A model generated the notes under the pieces. The model was not told where the DNA came from and did not search any database. It was given only the letters and a program-made list of their open reading frames with translations. Made by a program: the position numbers and the translations under genes. From the NCBI GenBank assembly GCA_019637225.1, contig JAHBWC010000038.1:1-64000 (forward strand): 64,000 bases of DNA, written 5' to 3'. Positions 32,861 to 39,579 of this stretch are shown one piece after another (position 1 is the stretch's first letter; the number at the start of each line of letters is the position of its first letter). Source of the DNA: Labilithrix sp. (GTDB lineage: Bacteria > Myxococcota_A > Polyangia > Polyangiales > Polyangiaceae).

Positions 32861-33202
32861 CTACACCGCCGTGTCGGCGTCACCGCGCGCGCCGCGGTCG
32901 ACAACGAGCACGAGGTGACCGCGTCTTGGTCGTGGAGGCTCCTCCGAAGCGAAGGCCTCGGCGAGCAGCTGCTCCCGCGTCCACGCGCGTCCGCAGAGGG
33001 GCCGAATGTGGCCTGCGCGCTCGAGCGCGCGGAGGATGCGCCACTCGATGCGGACGCGGCGGGCGTAGTTGGGCGAGGCGGCGTGCTCGCGCGGGCGGAG
33101 CTCGCGGAGGACGGCGAGGAGAAGACGGTGGGTCATGCCTTGCCTGTCGGCCAGCGATTGGAGATGGTTGCGAGGGACGAGCACCACTGCACCAACGTTC
33201 AT
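32861..33202 (-). CDS. Hypothetical protein with HTH-like region
   Basis: Protein of 113 residues beginning MNVGAVVLVPRNHLQSLADR; an internal ATG at 33136 (MTHRLLLAVLRELRPREHAA) may be the true start. The core is helical and basic (NYARRVRIEWRILRALERAG, HIRPLCGRAWTREQLLAEA), compatible with winged-helix DNA binding. No family recognised. Confidence 0.5.
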   Translation of the reverse strand: MNVGAVVLVPRNHLQSLADRQGMTHRLLLAVLRELRPREHAASPNYARRVRIEWRILRALERAGHIRPLCGRAWTREQLLAEAFASEEPPRPRRGHLVLVVDRGARGDADTAV

Positions 33203-33257
33203 CGCCGCGCGCGTTCGTCGTTGAACTCAGACGAGCGATCCGACGCACGGCGAGCGC

Positions 33258-34118
33258 TCATCGCTTCCGATTGAGGCGTCTGAAAGCGCCTCTGGCGGCT
33301 CTTTGGGTTGCCGCCCTCTCCTTCGCGGCGTCGTCCTCGAGCGTGCGCGACCAAAGCACCATTCCAATGAGATACTGCTGAACCGTCTGTAGGACCGCGT
33401 TCCACTCCATCAGCGCGCCGAATACTGCGAACAGAATCGCGGTGGCTCGAACTCCCATTGCCAGATCTGGATGGGCAACCGATTTCGCAGCTCCGTAGAA
33501 CATCATCGAGAGAGCTCCCAGGAGACCGCACAAGAATCCCCACACGAGCGGCATCACGAACTCGAGCGAGTAGCTAGGTCGCTTGATGAGCATGAGTTTC
33601 GCAATGCTCTGCCCCGGCAGACCTACGCTCAGGCTCAGAATCGAGAGGAGAAGCAGCGCGCCCGTGAAGAGCGTCTTCGCGACGTCTCCGGCGTAGGTCT
33701 CCACATCGGAGAGATCCACACCAGCCAAGGCGAGTCCGACCCAAAGAGCGAACGCGAAGGTGACGTAGCGGTTGCCCCGGACGCTGCCGTCCGACCGCTT
33801 CCAATCACTCCACTCGAGGGATCGATCCCCTCGAACAAGAAAAACGGCGATCTCTACCGGCCACGGCAGAAGCCACTCCCACGCGTTTATCGACCACAGG
33901 CTCCGAATGAGCCATCGCCGATGCGTGAGCATCTGCATGAGGCGTCTTCGTTCTGCAGCACTGTCCTCGGGTGTCGTAACGACGGATGCCTCTACAGATA
34001 CGTTGCCCTCGGCGGCGATCGCGACGGCATGAACCGCCGACTGCTCAGTCGGCGTCTTCACCGTAGTCGTTCTCGTTCTCGTCGTTGTCGGCAACATCGT
34101 CGTCGTCGTCGTCATCAC
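33258..34118 (-). CDS. Four-helix membrane protein of a candidate two-gene system
   Basis: Protein of up to 286 residues. A Trp-rich amphipathic segment (RWLIRSLWSINAWEWLLPWP) precedes four hydrophobic helices: YVTFAFALWVGLALAGV, TLFTGALLLLSILSLSVG, FVMPLVWGFLCGLLGALSMM and ATAILFAVFGALMEWNAVL; a charged cytoplasmic tail ends RRLNRKR. The start lies in the 74-bp overlap with the upstream gene and is uncertain: 34118, 34097 (ATG) and 34061 (GTG) are all in frame, and the Thr-rich opening merely mirrors the upstream Asp-rich tail in another frame. The A/T content is clearly above that of the neighbours, pointing to separate acquisition. No family recognised. Confidence 0.78.
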   Translation of the reverse strand: MMTTTTTMLPTTTRTRTTTVKTPTEQSAVHAVAIAAEGNVSVEASVVTTPEDSAAERRRLMQMLTHRRWLIRSLWSINAWEWLLPWPVEIAVFLVRGDRSLEWSDWKRSDGSVRGNRYVTFAFALWVGLALAGVDLSDVETYAGDVAKTLFTGALLLLSILSLSVGLPGQSIAKLMLIKRPSYSLEFVMPLVWGFLCGLLGALSMMFYGAAKSVAHPDLAMGVRATAILFAVFGALMEWNAVLQTVQQYLIGMVLWSRTLEDDAAKERAATQRAARGAFRRLNRKR

Positions 34119-35037
34119 CCGCCGCGACTACCGACAGTACCAGCTCGCTGAGTGCAAAGAGCACATCGCGTCGGGTGACACCAGCGGTGACCTTGCGACG
34201 TTCTGGGCTCCTGCGCGTCGTTACGTTGACCAACATCTCCCCGAGACGACCGCTGATCCAAGCGATGCCGTTCTTCGCACTCTTCTCGATGTGGCTGATC
34301 GCGAGCCCAAGCTCGTTCCTCTTGTCTAGCACCGCCTCCTTCGATAGCTGGGCGCCGGACCTTGCGGTCACCGTTTCCTTGATCTCAGAAGCGTTGAACT
34401 GCTCAAGCAGACGGTCGGCGTTGCGCTCGCCGGGGCTCTGGGAGTGCCTGTACTTGACGGAAACCTGGCGCACCGAATCGAGCGTGTCGAACCACTTCCG
34501 GACGTTCCTGCGCCGGAGGCGCGGAAGGATCATCAGTTCGACGCCCATATCGCGGTAGGGGGACGCGCTCGATCGTTGCGCAGAACGCACGAATGTCCGC
34601 AGGCGCGTGTAGGGGATCGCTGCACGCTCCCTGAAGACAAGGACACCGGCAGCTTCGTGGTAGGCGAACAGCGCGCTAGCTTCGGCTGTCGTCACCTGTT
34701 CGCCACCACCGTCGTCGCCGAAGACGTACCCCTTGCTCGGGTCCTGATGAACGACGCTCCTTTGAGAGTCGCGCAGGAGATCGATTCGGCCGGTCCAAAT
34801 ATTCTTGCCGGACTTCTCGAAGCTCCCGGCCTGGTAGCGCGCACGGCTGTCCGTCTCGCCTTGAAGCCGTAGAGCTGGCGTCTCCGCGAAGACCTGTCTC
34901 ATCAGGTCTGCGACGGTGACTTCGTCAGTCGCGCCCTCAACCTTCACGTCGAAGACGACGACTGAGAACGAACGCTCAGTCTTCTTCTTCCGCGCGGTCT
35001 TCTTCGCAGTCGTCGTCGTCGTTTTCTTCGCAGCCAT
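34045..35037 (-). CDS. Cytosolic protein of a candidate two-gene system
   Basis: Protein of 330 residues. A Lys/Thr/Ala-rich basic start (MAAKKTTTTTAKKTARKKK) leads into an alpha/beta core: SFSVVVFDVKVEG, SFEKSGKNIWTGRIDLLRDS, TAEASALFAYHEAAGVLVF, YRDMGVELMILPRLRRRNV. An extremely acidic tail (seven consecutive Asp, then DNDENEND) closes it. No catalytic motif is identified with confidence; a nucleic-acid-binding or ligand-sensing role fits the charge pattern. The gene overlaps the membrane-protein gene by 74 bp. The arrangement is comparable to two-component abortive-infection pairs such as Kiwa or RexAB, but no homology was shown. Confidence 0.8.
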   Translation of the reverse strand: MAAKKTTTTTAKKTARKKKTERSFSVVVFDVKVEGATDEVTVADLMRQVFAETPALRLQGETDSRARYQAGSFEKSGKNIWTGRIDLLRDSQRSVVHQDPSKGYVFGDDGGGEQVTTAEASALFAYHEAAGVLVFRERAAIPYTRLRTFVRSAQRSSASPYRDMGVELMILPRLRRRNVRKWFDTLDSVRQVSVKYRHSQSPGERNADRLLEQFNASEIKETVTARSGAQLSKEAVLDKRNELGLAISHIEKSAKNGIAWISGRLGEMLVNVTTRRSPERRKVTAGVTRRDVLFALSELVLSVVAAGDDDDDDDVADNDENENDYGEDAD

Positions 35038-35059
35038 CGTCCCTACTGGCGAGGTCGTT

Positions 35060-35086
35060 CAGGCACGGGCGCCGCGCCCGTGCCTG
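35060..35086. repeat. Strong 12-bp hairpin
   Basis: CAGGCACGGGCG (35060-35071), loop CCG, CGCCCGTGCCTG (35075-35086); perfect. It sits 23 bp upstream of the 330-residue gene start and about 220 bp downstream of the lipoprotein stop, with no T-run. It may be a terminator of the upstream unit or a structured leader of the downstream one. Confidence 0.75.
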
Positions 35087-35304
35087 CGGCCATCGCAAGA
35101 CCGTCGACGATGCGGCCGGACGGCACCATCACCCGGTGGCATGATGAACGCGTGCGCAGTGGAGCGCACGCTGAAGCGCTCGCCGCTCTCTCGGGCAGCG
35201 GACCACCTCGGGCGCCCCCTCTATGTCTCTCTCGAGCCAGCGGCGCATCGTGTCATGTGGACGCATTCTTGGGTCACGAACCGCCGTTGGCCGCGCGGTG
35301 AGGT

Positions 35305-35940
35305 TCACCGCTTCAAGCAACGGCCCCGGTCGCACTCGAACCCGATCCCGCACTCGGTGGCCCAGCGGCACTGTCGCTCGCCGGGGCCCACGTTGGCGCG
35401 TGGAGTCGTGAGCACGGGCATGCCCATGCCGTTCACCGCTCGCGCGCACTCACCGCTGAAGCTACCTGCCGGCTTCGCGCAGACGTAGCCCATGCCGCAG
35501 GCCATGTCGCTCGAGCACTCGCGCGGAGCCTCGGCCTTCGTAGCCGACGCGGGAGACGAGATCGCGCTCGGCGTCGTCGACGCTCGCGGCCGAGACGCGC
35601 TCGACGCGTTCGCCTCGGACGCCGGCGCCTGGTGGGTCGGCCCGCGGAATGGGAAGGCGGGGCGAGACGCGGTCGCGAACCCCGTGCATTGGAACGTCAG
35701 CACGTACCACGTGACCGGGCCGGGCAACGCATCAGCGAGAACGCCGCCGGCGTGCGCCTCGCTGTCGAGCACCTCGTAGCCATCGCTGCACGTCGAGCGA
35801 GCGTCGGCGATGCAGTCCGCCGACGAGCTCTGACACTTCGCCTTGTAGATCGGCTCGCCGCCGACGCTCCGCACCTGCCGAACGCCGGTGCCCGCGCAGC
35901 CGACGAGCAGCAAGAGCACTCCAACGCGTGCATGCTTCAT
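35305..35940 (-). CDS. Cysteine-rich lipoprotein
   Basis: Predicted lipoprotein of 211 residues (MKHARVGVLLLLVGCAGTG, lipobox LVGC). The first half has CQSSSADCIADARSTCSDGYE and a strand-rich segment ending YVLTFQC; a Ser/Ala/Pro linker joins two copies of a short Cys module: CSSDMACGMGYVCAKPAG and CRWATECGIGFECDRGRC. Such modules are frequent in myxobacterial secreted proteins. ATGA overlap with the upstream gene puts it at the end of a coupled set that follows the displaced integrase tail. Confidence 0.75.
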   Translation of the reverse strand: MKHARVGVLLLLVGCAGTGVRQVRSVGGEPIYKAKCQSSSADCIADARSTCSDGYEVLDSEAHAGGVLADALPGPVTWYVLTFQCTGFATASRPAFPFRGPTHQAPASEANASSASRPRASTTPSAISSPASATKAEAPRECSSDMACGMGYVCAKPAGSFSGECARAVNGMGMPVLTTPRANVGPGERQCRWATECGIGFECDRGRCLKR

Positions 35941-36185
35941 GACCCCTCCCCAGGGAGAGAGCAGCACGCAACGGCTGGCGCAGCAAGACCGGGCCCGGCT
36001 GCCTCCTCGTAGGCCGCGACCCCTCCGCGATAGGCGAGGCGCGCCGCCGTGATATCGAGCCGGCGCACCTCTCGGCGCTCTTCGTCCGTGAGCGGCGGGC
36101 GAGGAGGCCATGCGTAGGGCCGCTCGATCGCGTCGGCCTCGGCCCGGAAGAGCCGCGCGAGCTCGTACAGGAGCGCGGACGTCAC
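35937..36185 (-). CDS. Small coupled island protein
   Basis: Protein of 82 residues starting at a GTG (MTSALLYELARLFRAEADAI) that overlaps the upstream stop as GTGA, and ending in an ATGA overlap with the lipoprotein gene. Helical (LTDEERREVRRLDITAARLA). No motif recognised; the overlaps are the main support. Confidence 0.58.
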   Translation of the reverse strand: MTSALLYELARLFRAEADAIERPYAWPPRPPLTDEERREVRRLDITAARLAYRGGVAAYEEAAGPGLAAPAVACCSLPGEGS

Positions 36186-36454
36186 GTGTCCGCTCCGCGG
36201 AGCTGCGACTCGAGCAGGAGGTGCAGGACGCCGCGCTCGTCGCGGACGCGGTAGAGGTTCTCGCTCTCGCGCCTCTCGCCGTGCTCGGTGCTCTGGACCA
36301 CGGCGGCGCCGGCGACGGGCGAGTGAGGGAAGGCGCCGACGACGCGCTGCCCCTCGGCGTAGAGAAGCGGCGGGCGCTGCATCACCGCGCGCAGCGCCTC
36401 GAGCATGCCGGCGCGCATCTCCGGGCTCGCGTCCGCGGGGATGACGAAGCTCAT
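36182..36454 (-). CDS. Small protein coupled to the displaced integrase end
   Basis: Protein of 90 residues beginning MSFVIPADASPEMRAGMLEA, with a beta-rich second half (NLYRVRDERGVLHLLLESQL). Its ATG overlaps the stop codon of the displaced integrase tail (ATGA). In the circular form it would therefore be translated directly after the 546-residue integrase. No family recognised. Confidence 0.62.
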   Translation of the reverse strand: MSFVIPADASPEMRAGMLEALRAVMQRPPLLYAEGQRVVGAFPHSPVAGAAVVQSTEHGERRESENLYRVRDERGVLHLLLESQLRGADT

Positions 36455-36618
36455 CGCCGGCCGGTCCTCTCGCCGCGTCGAGGCAGCTCGACGACGTTGG
36501 GCTCACGGGCGAGCCGGCGCGCCTCGAGCTCGCGCGCGAGCTGCGCGACGACGTCGAATCGGCCCGCGGCGGAGGCCTCGGAGAGCGCCTTCGCGAGCGC
36601 CCGCTCGACGTCGTCACC

Positions 36619-36641
36619 TTGGCCAAACGATTGGCCAAACG
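36619..36641. promoter_or_regulatory. Right pair of putative integrase arm sites
   Basis: Two direct copies of TTGGCCAAACG (36619-36629 and 36631-36641) with a one-base spacer, 99 bp from the attR core. The same 11-mer forms an inverted repeat near attL. Confidence 0.72.
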
Positions 36642-36740
36642 CCTCCGCGTCGGCGGCCTTTCGGCGCCCTTCGTCGGTCGCGGAGGGGGCTCGATGGCCG
36701 GAAGTCTGCGAACCCTCGTCGACGTCGACTGCTCGCGCGT

Positions 36741-36763
36741 GTTCAACTCCCTCCTCCGGCACT
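36741..36763. repeat. attR core (23-bp direct repeat)
   Basis: Identical to 19474-19496 (begins GTTCAACTCCCTCCTCCGGC). It is the stranded copy of the tRNA 3' end and marks the right boundary of the island. Confidence 0.92.
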
Positions 36764-36934
36764 GAATTCTCGATAGTTACATCGTTCCTGACCGGCTCGC
36801 TGACCTGCCTGACCGCGAGTCGCTGACGACGGGGGACGGGAGCGGGGGAAGGGCGAGCCGAGGTCACCGCTCAGGTCCTCGGCCAGCTTCACGTAGCCCA
36901 TTGTCGTCTGCACCATGTCGTGGCCGGCTCGGAT
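36764..36934 (-). pseudogene. Remnant of an older integrase
   Basis: In one minus-strand frame, IRAGHDMVQTTMGYVKLAED is readable between an upstream TGA (36935-36937) and the attR core. It matches the GH...TT-GY-K-AED nucleophile region of tyrosine recombinases and resembles GHDDINTTLGYVKEAED of the present integrase. The rest is missing. Its orientation and position, ending at the same core, show an earlier element that used the same tRNA. Confidence 0.7.
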
Positions 36935-37018
36935 TCACACGCAGTCGGCAGCGTCGGACGGGACGACGCGCAGCAGCGCTCGCGCCTCTCCTGACAACTC
37001 GCCGTCAGATCTCCGCGC

Positions 37019-37345
37019 TCACGCTTCGTCGGGCTCCGCAAGCACGATGCGATGCCCCGTCTTCGGGAAGACGAACGCGACTTCGCACTCCGCGCCCAGC
37101 GCCTCCGCATAGCGCTGAAGGGTCGAGAGCATCATGTCGCGACGGCGCTCGAGCTTCGACACCTCGGCCTGATCGCTGCCGAGCGCGGCCCCGATCTCCG
37201 CCTGCGTCTTGCCGGCCGCCTCACGCATGCCGCGGAGCGGGAGCTTCAACTCGCGATCGGAACGCGGTCCGCGCCGGACGATCTTCGCGTGCGAGAGGTC
37301 GAGCTCCGGGATTTCTTCGAGAGAGGACTTTGACGGTCGAGCCAT
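37019..37345 (-). CDS. XRE-family antitoxin-like regulator
   Basis: Protein of 108 residues. After an N-terminal segment (MARPSKSSLEEIPELDLSHA) comes a Cro/C1 helix-turn-helix: LRGMREAAGKTQAEIGAALG, then SDQAEVSKLERRRDM, followed by a C-terminal strand region. It directly follows the BrnT-like gene (a GTG at 37354 overlaps the toxin stop), so it is the probable antitoxin of the pair, in place of the usual ribbon-helix-helix BrnA. Confidence 0.8.
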   Translation of the reverse strand: MARPSKSSLEEIPELDLSHAKIVRRGPRSDRELKLPLRGMREAAGKTQAEIGAALGSDQAEVSKLERRRDMMLSTLQRYAEALGAECEVAFVFPKTGHRIVLAEPDEA

Positions 37346-37350
37346 GGCGT

Positions 37351-37639
37351 TCACCCTTGGGTGTAGAGATCTTCTTCGGCGGCGGTCGCGAGCCGGGCGC
37401 TGATGATGCGATCACGCACGCCACGCTCGACGAGGACCACGAGGAGAAAGCCGTGCGGCGGCCGACATGCCGATCGCCGCGAAGCGTTCCTCTCCGTCTA
37501 CGTCGCCGGCAGGAACGTACGCGGCGCGCGGGTCCTGAAGAGCCGTCACGGCCTCGACGAATGAGACGCCATGCTTCGCGAGGTTCGCCGCCGCCTTGTC
37601 GGCGTCCCACTCGTAGCTGCCGACGACGATCGTGGCCAC
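37351..37639 (-). pseudogene. brnT: BrnT-family toxin, frameshifted
   Basis: The first part reads SYEWDADKAAANLAKHGVSF, typical of BrnT ribonuclease toxins. Near 37451-37466, in a GC-rich run, the frame shifts; the downstream BrnT end (GFLLVVLVERG, RIISARLATAAEEDLYTQG) continues in another frame to a stop at 37351-37353. The span of 289 bp is one base more than a multiple of three. Either a mutation that inactivates the toxin or a sequencing error. Confidence 0.8.
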
Positions 37640-38018
37640 GAGGCAAATATGTGCTCAAGCACATGAAGGGTCAAGCGCTGCCTTGATAGCCGCCTCAGCG
37701 GGGCGTCGGGGTCGCTCGGTAGCGCTTCCGGCGTCGACTCGCCGACCAGAACCGGCGACTGCGTCGTCGACTCGCGGATCGCGGATCGGCCGATCTTGTC
37801 GGCCGCTCGCGCGCTTTCAGTCGACGAACCGCGCTCACTCCCGGCGGCGTGTCCGGTGGACCGGCGTCCGCCCAAGAGCCGTCGGCGATCCGCGCGGGGG
37901 GAGGCCCCGTGAAAGGCCCGCGCGGCGTCAGTCGGCCCGTTTCACCCTCACAAACCCCGTGGATTCGCGAGGCGGAGATGTGGCGCGATGTGTGCTCGAT
38001 GGGCGACGGAGGCTCATC
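37640..38018. other. Intergenic region upstream of the protease
   Basis: About 380 bp with no convincing gene. It must hold the promoters of the toxin-antitoxin pair (minus) and the protease (plus). GGAGG at 38007-38011 precedes the GTG start of the protease. No repeat or hairpin stands out. Confidence 0.45.
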
Positions 38019-39542
38019 GTGCGCTACCCGCTTCGTGTCGTGTCGGTCATCGCGGCTTCGGTCGTGTCGGTCCTGGCGTGCTCGCCCGAGGGGGCAGCGC
38101 AGACCTCGGACGAGGATCTCATCGGCGGCGAGGCCGCCCGCGCCGGGGCCTTCCCGTCGACGCTCCTCGTGCGCGGCAACTGCACGGTGGCTCGCGTGGG
38201 GCCGCGGCACATCCTCACCGCGGCGCACTGCGTCTACGACGAGGGGCGCCAGGACGTCCGCGCCGAGTTCGCGAGCGGCAGGACGATCCACGTCACCGAT
38301 CGCGTGGAGGCCGACAGCGTCGCCGCGATCGATCCGGCCGTGTTCCGTCCGCTCACGATCGCGAAGGTGCACGTGCCGGGGAGCTACCGCGAGCGGCTCG
38401 TCTACGGCGTCCGCGTCCTCGAGGACGAGGCCGATCCCGACGTCGCGGTGATGGAGATCGCGCCCGAGAGCGAGGCGGCGCTCGACGGGATCCCGATCGC
38501 GAGCGTCGATCTCACGCCGGTCGGCGCGGGCGAGCCGGTCGTCATCATGGGCTACGGCTGCGAGGCCGGCGTGGACGGGCCGAAGGACTATTCGAAGCAG
38601 CGGCTCAAGGTGCAGAAGACCCGCGCGCTCTCGCGCGACTCGCAGGAGCACCCGGGCGGCTGGCTCGCGACGCGCACCGCCGACTACGGTCACAACGTCG
38701 AGAAGCAGTACCTGTTCACGCCGGGCAACGGCGCGACGACGGAAGAGGCGAGCCTCTGCCCAGGCGACTCGGGCGGTCCGGTGTACCGCGACGACGGACA
38801 GGCGCGCACGATCGTCGGCGTCAACGCGTACTACTCGTTCCGGTCGCCCGGCGAGGACGCGAGCCGGATCAGCGTGACGAACTGGCATACGCGCCTCGAT
38901 CGCGACTCGCGCTTCGACACGGGCGCCTGGCTCGCATCGCTCGGCGTCCGCACGGCAGGAGGGGAGCCGACCTCGCACTACGCGTCGTGCGACACGTCGA
39001 AGACGGGCCGCCTCGTCTGCGGCGCGTTCCGCGCGAAGCGCGACGAGGCCGGCGGCGAGGCGTCCTTCGGCGCGGCGACGAAGGAGGCGCGGAGCGAGCG
39101 CGACGCGAGCGGCGGCTGGACGTGGACGCAGCGCTTCGAGAACAAGATCGCGCGTCTCGACGGCGACATCGTCACTATCGAGGAGGTGAGCGTCGCCGGA
39201 GCGTGCGCGGGCAAGCGCGACGGCCACTACTGCGGATCGTTCTTCGCCGATCCCGACCCGCGCGCGCTCTACCGCTGCGCGGGCGGCGCCGTCGGGGAGC
39301 GGACGCTCTGCGATCTCGGCTGCGAGGGCATGCCGGCCGGTGTCCCCGATCGCTGCCGCGCGTCGAAGGTCGATCCGTGCTCGAAGGCGAACGCGGGCGA
39401 CGGGCGCTACTGCGGCCAGTCGCTCGGCGACGCCGGCAAGGCCCTGTATCAGTGCAAGGGCAAGGCGACGTTCTCGCGGATCGAGTGCAGCAAGGGCTGC
39501 GAGGCGATGCCCCGCGGGGTGCCCGACCGCTGCAAGCCCTGA
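38019..39542 (+). CDS. Trypsin-like serine protease lipoprotein
   Basis: Predicted lipoprotein of 507 residues (VVSVIAASVVSVLAC, Cys21) with a chymotrypsin-fold domain: IGGEAARAGAFPST activation-like start, catalytic His70 (TAAHC), Asp141 (DPDVAVMEIA) and Ser251 (PGDSGGPV). After residue 330 comes a Cys-containing extension ending in two similar modules (YRCAGGAVGERTLCDLGCEG and YQCKGKATFSRIECSKGCEA), which probably bind a surface ligand. A GTG start is used, with GGAGG eight bases upstream. Confidence 0.9.
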   Translation: MRYPLRVVSVIAASVVSVLACSPEGAAQTSDEDLIGGEAARAGAFPSTLLVRGNCTVARVGPRHILTAAHCVYDEGRQDVRAEFASGRTIHVTDRVEADSVAAIDPAVFRPLTIAKVHVPGSYRERLVYGVRVLEDEADPDVAVMEIAPESEAALDGIPIASVDLTPVGAGEPVVIMGYGCEAGVDGPKDYSKQRLKVQKTRALSRDSQEHPGGWLATRTADYGHNVEKQYLFTPGNGATTEEASLCPGDSGGPVYRDDGQARTIVGVNAYYSFRSPGEDASRISVTNWHTRLDRDSRFDTGAWLASLGVRTAGGEPTSHYASCDTSKTGRLVCGAFRAKRDEAGGEASFGAATKEARSERDASGGWTWTQRFENKIARLDGDIVTIEEVSVAGACAGKRDGHYCGSFFADPDPRALYRCAGGAVGERTLCDLGCEGMPAGVPDRCRASKVDPCSKANAGDGRYCGQSLGDAGKALYQCKGKATFSRIECSKGCEAMPRGVPDRCKP

Positions 39543-39579
39543 GCGCGCGAAGCGACGACGCGAGCGCCGCCGCGCGTCC

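Larger units (their letters stand above)
19474..36763. mobile_element. tRNA-integrated genomic island (about 17.3 kb)
   Basis: Bounded by 23-bp direct repeats (19474-19496 and 36741-36763), the left one forming the 3' end of an intact tRNA. It has an integrase next to the tRNA, a serine recombinase, a replication-type ATPase, an excisionase-like protein, small regulators, a virion-like coiled-coil protein and cargo. No capsid, terminase or conjugation genes are recognised, so it resembles a satellite or mobilisable island rather than a complete prophage or ICE. Base composition is close to that of the host except at 33258-35037, which is visibly richer in A/T. Confidence 0.88.
36451..36763 (-). 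pseudogene. Displaced 3' end of the integrase gene
   Basis: The core at 36741-36763 is in the same reading phase as in the integrase (VPEEGVE). From there the frame runs on for 96 residues: HARAVDVDEG, then AEAFGQSFGQGDDVERAL, ending with the helical GRFDVVAQLARELEARRLAR and PRRGERTGRR. Cut from its N-terminal 450 codons by integration, it has no start of its own, though the frame happens to stay open into the flanking DNA up to an ATG at 36867. Confidence 0.85.

Noticed and set aside
32713..35170. CRISPR-like or transposon interpretation of the repeated blocks at 32713 and 35101
   Set aside because: Only two copies, not at regular spacing, with no inverted terminal repeats, no target duplication and no cas or transposase genes.
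36451..36867. 138-residue protein starting at 36867 that spans attR
   Set aside because: Its N-terminal part is host DNA joined by integration to the displaced integrase tail. It is a chance fusion, although expression cannot be excluded.
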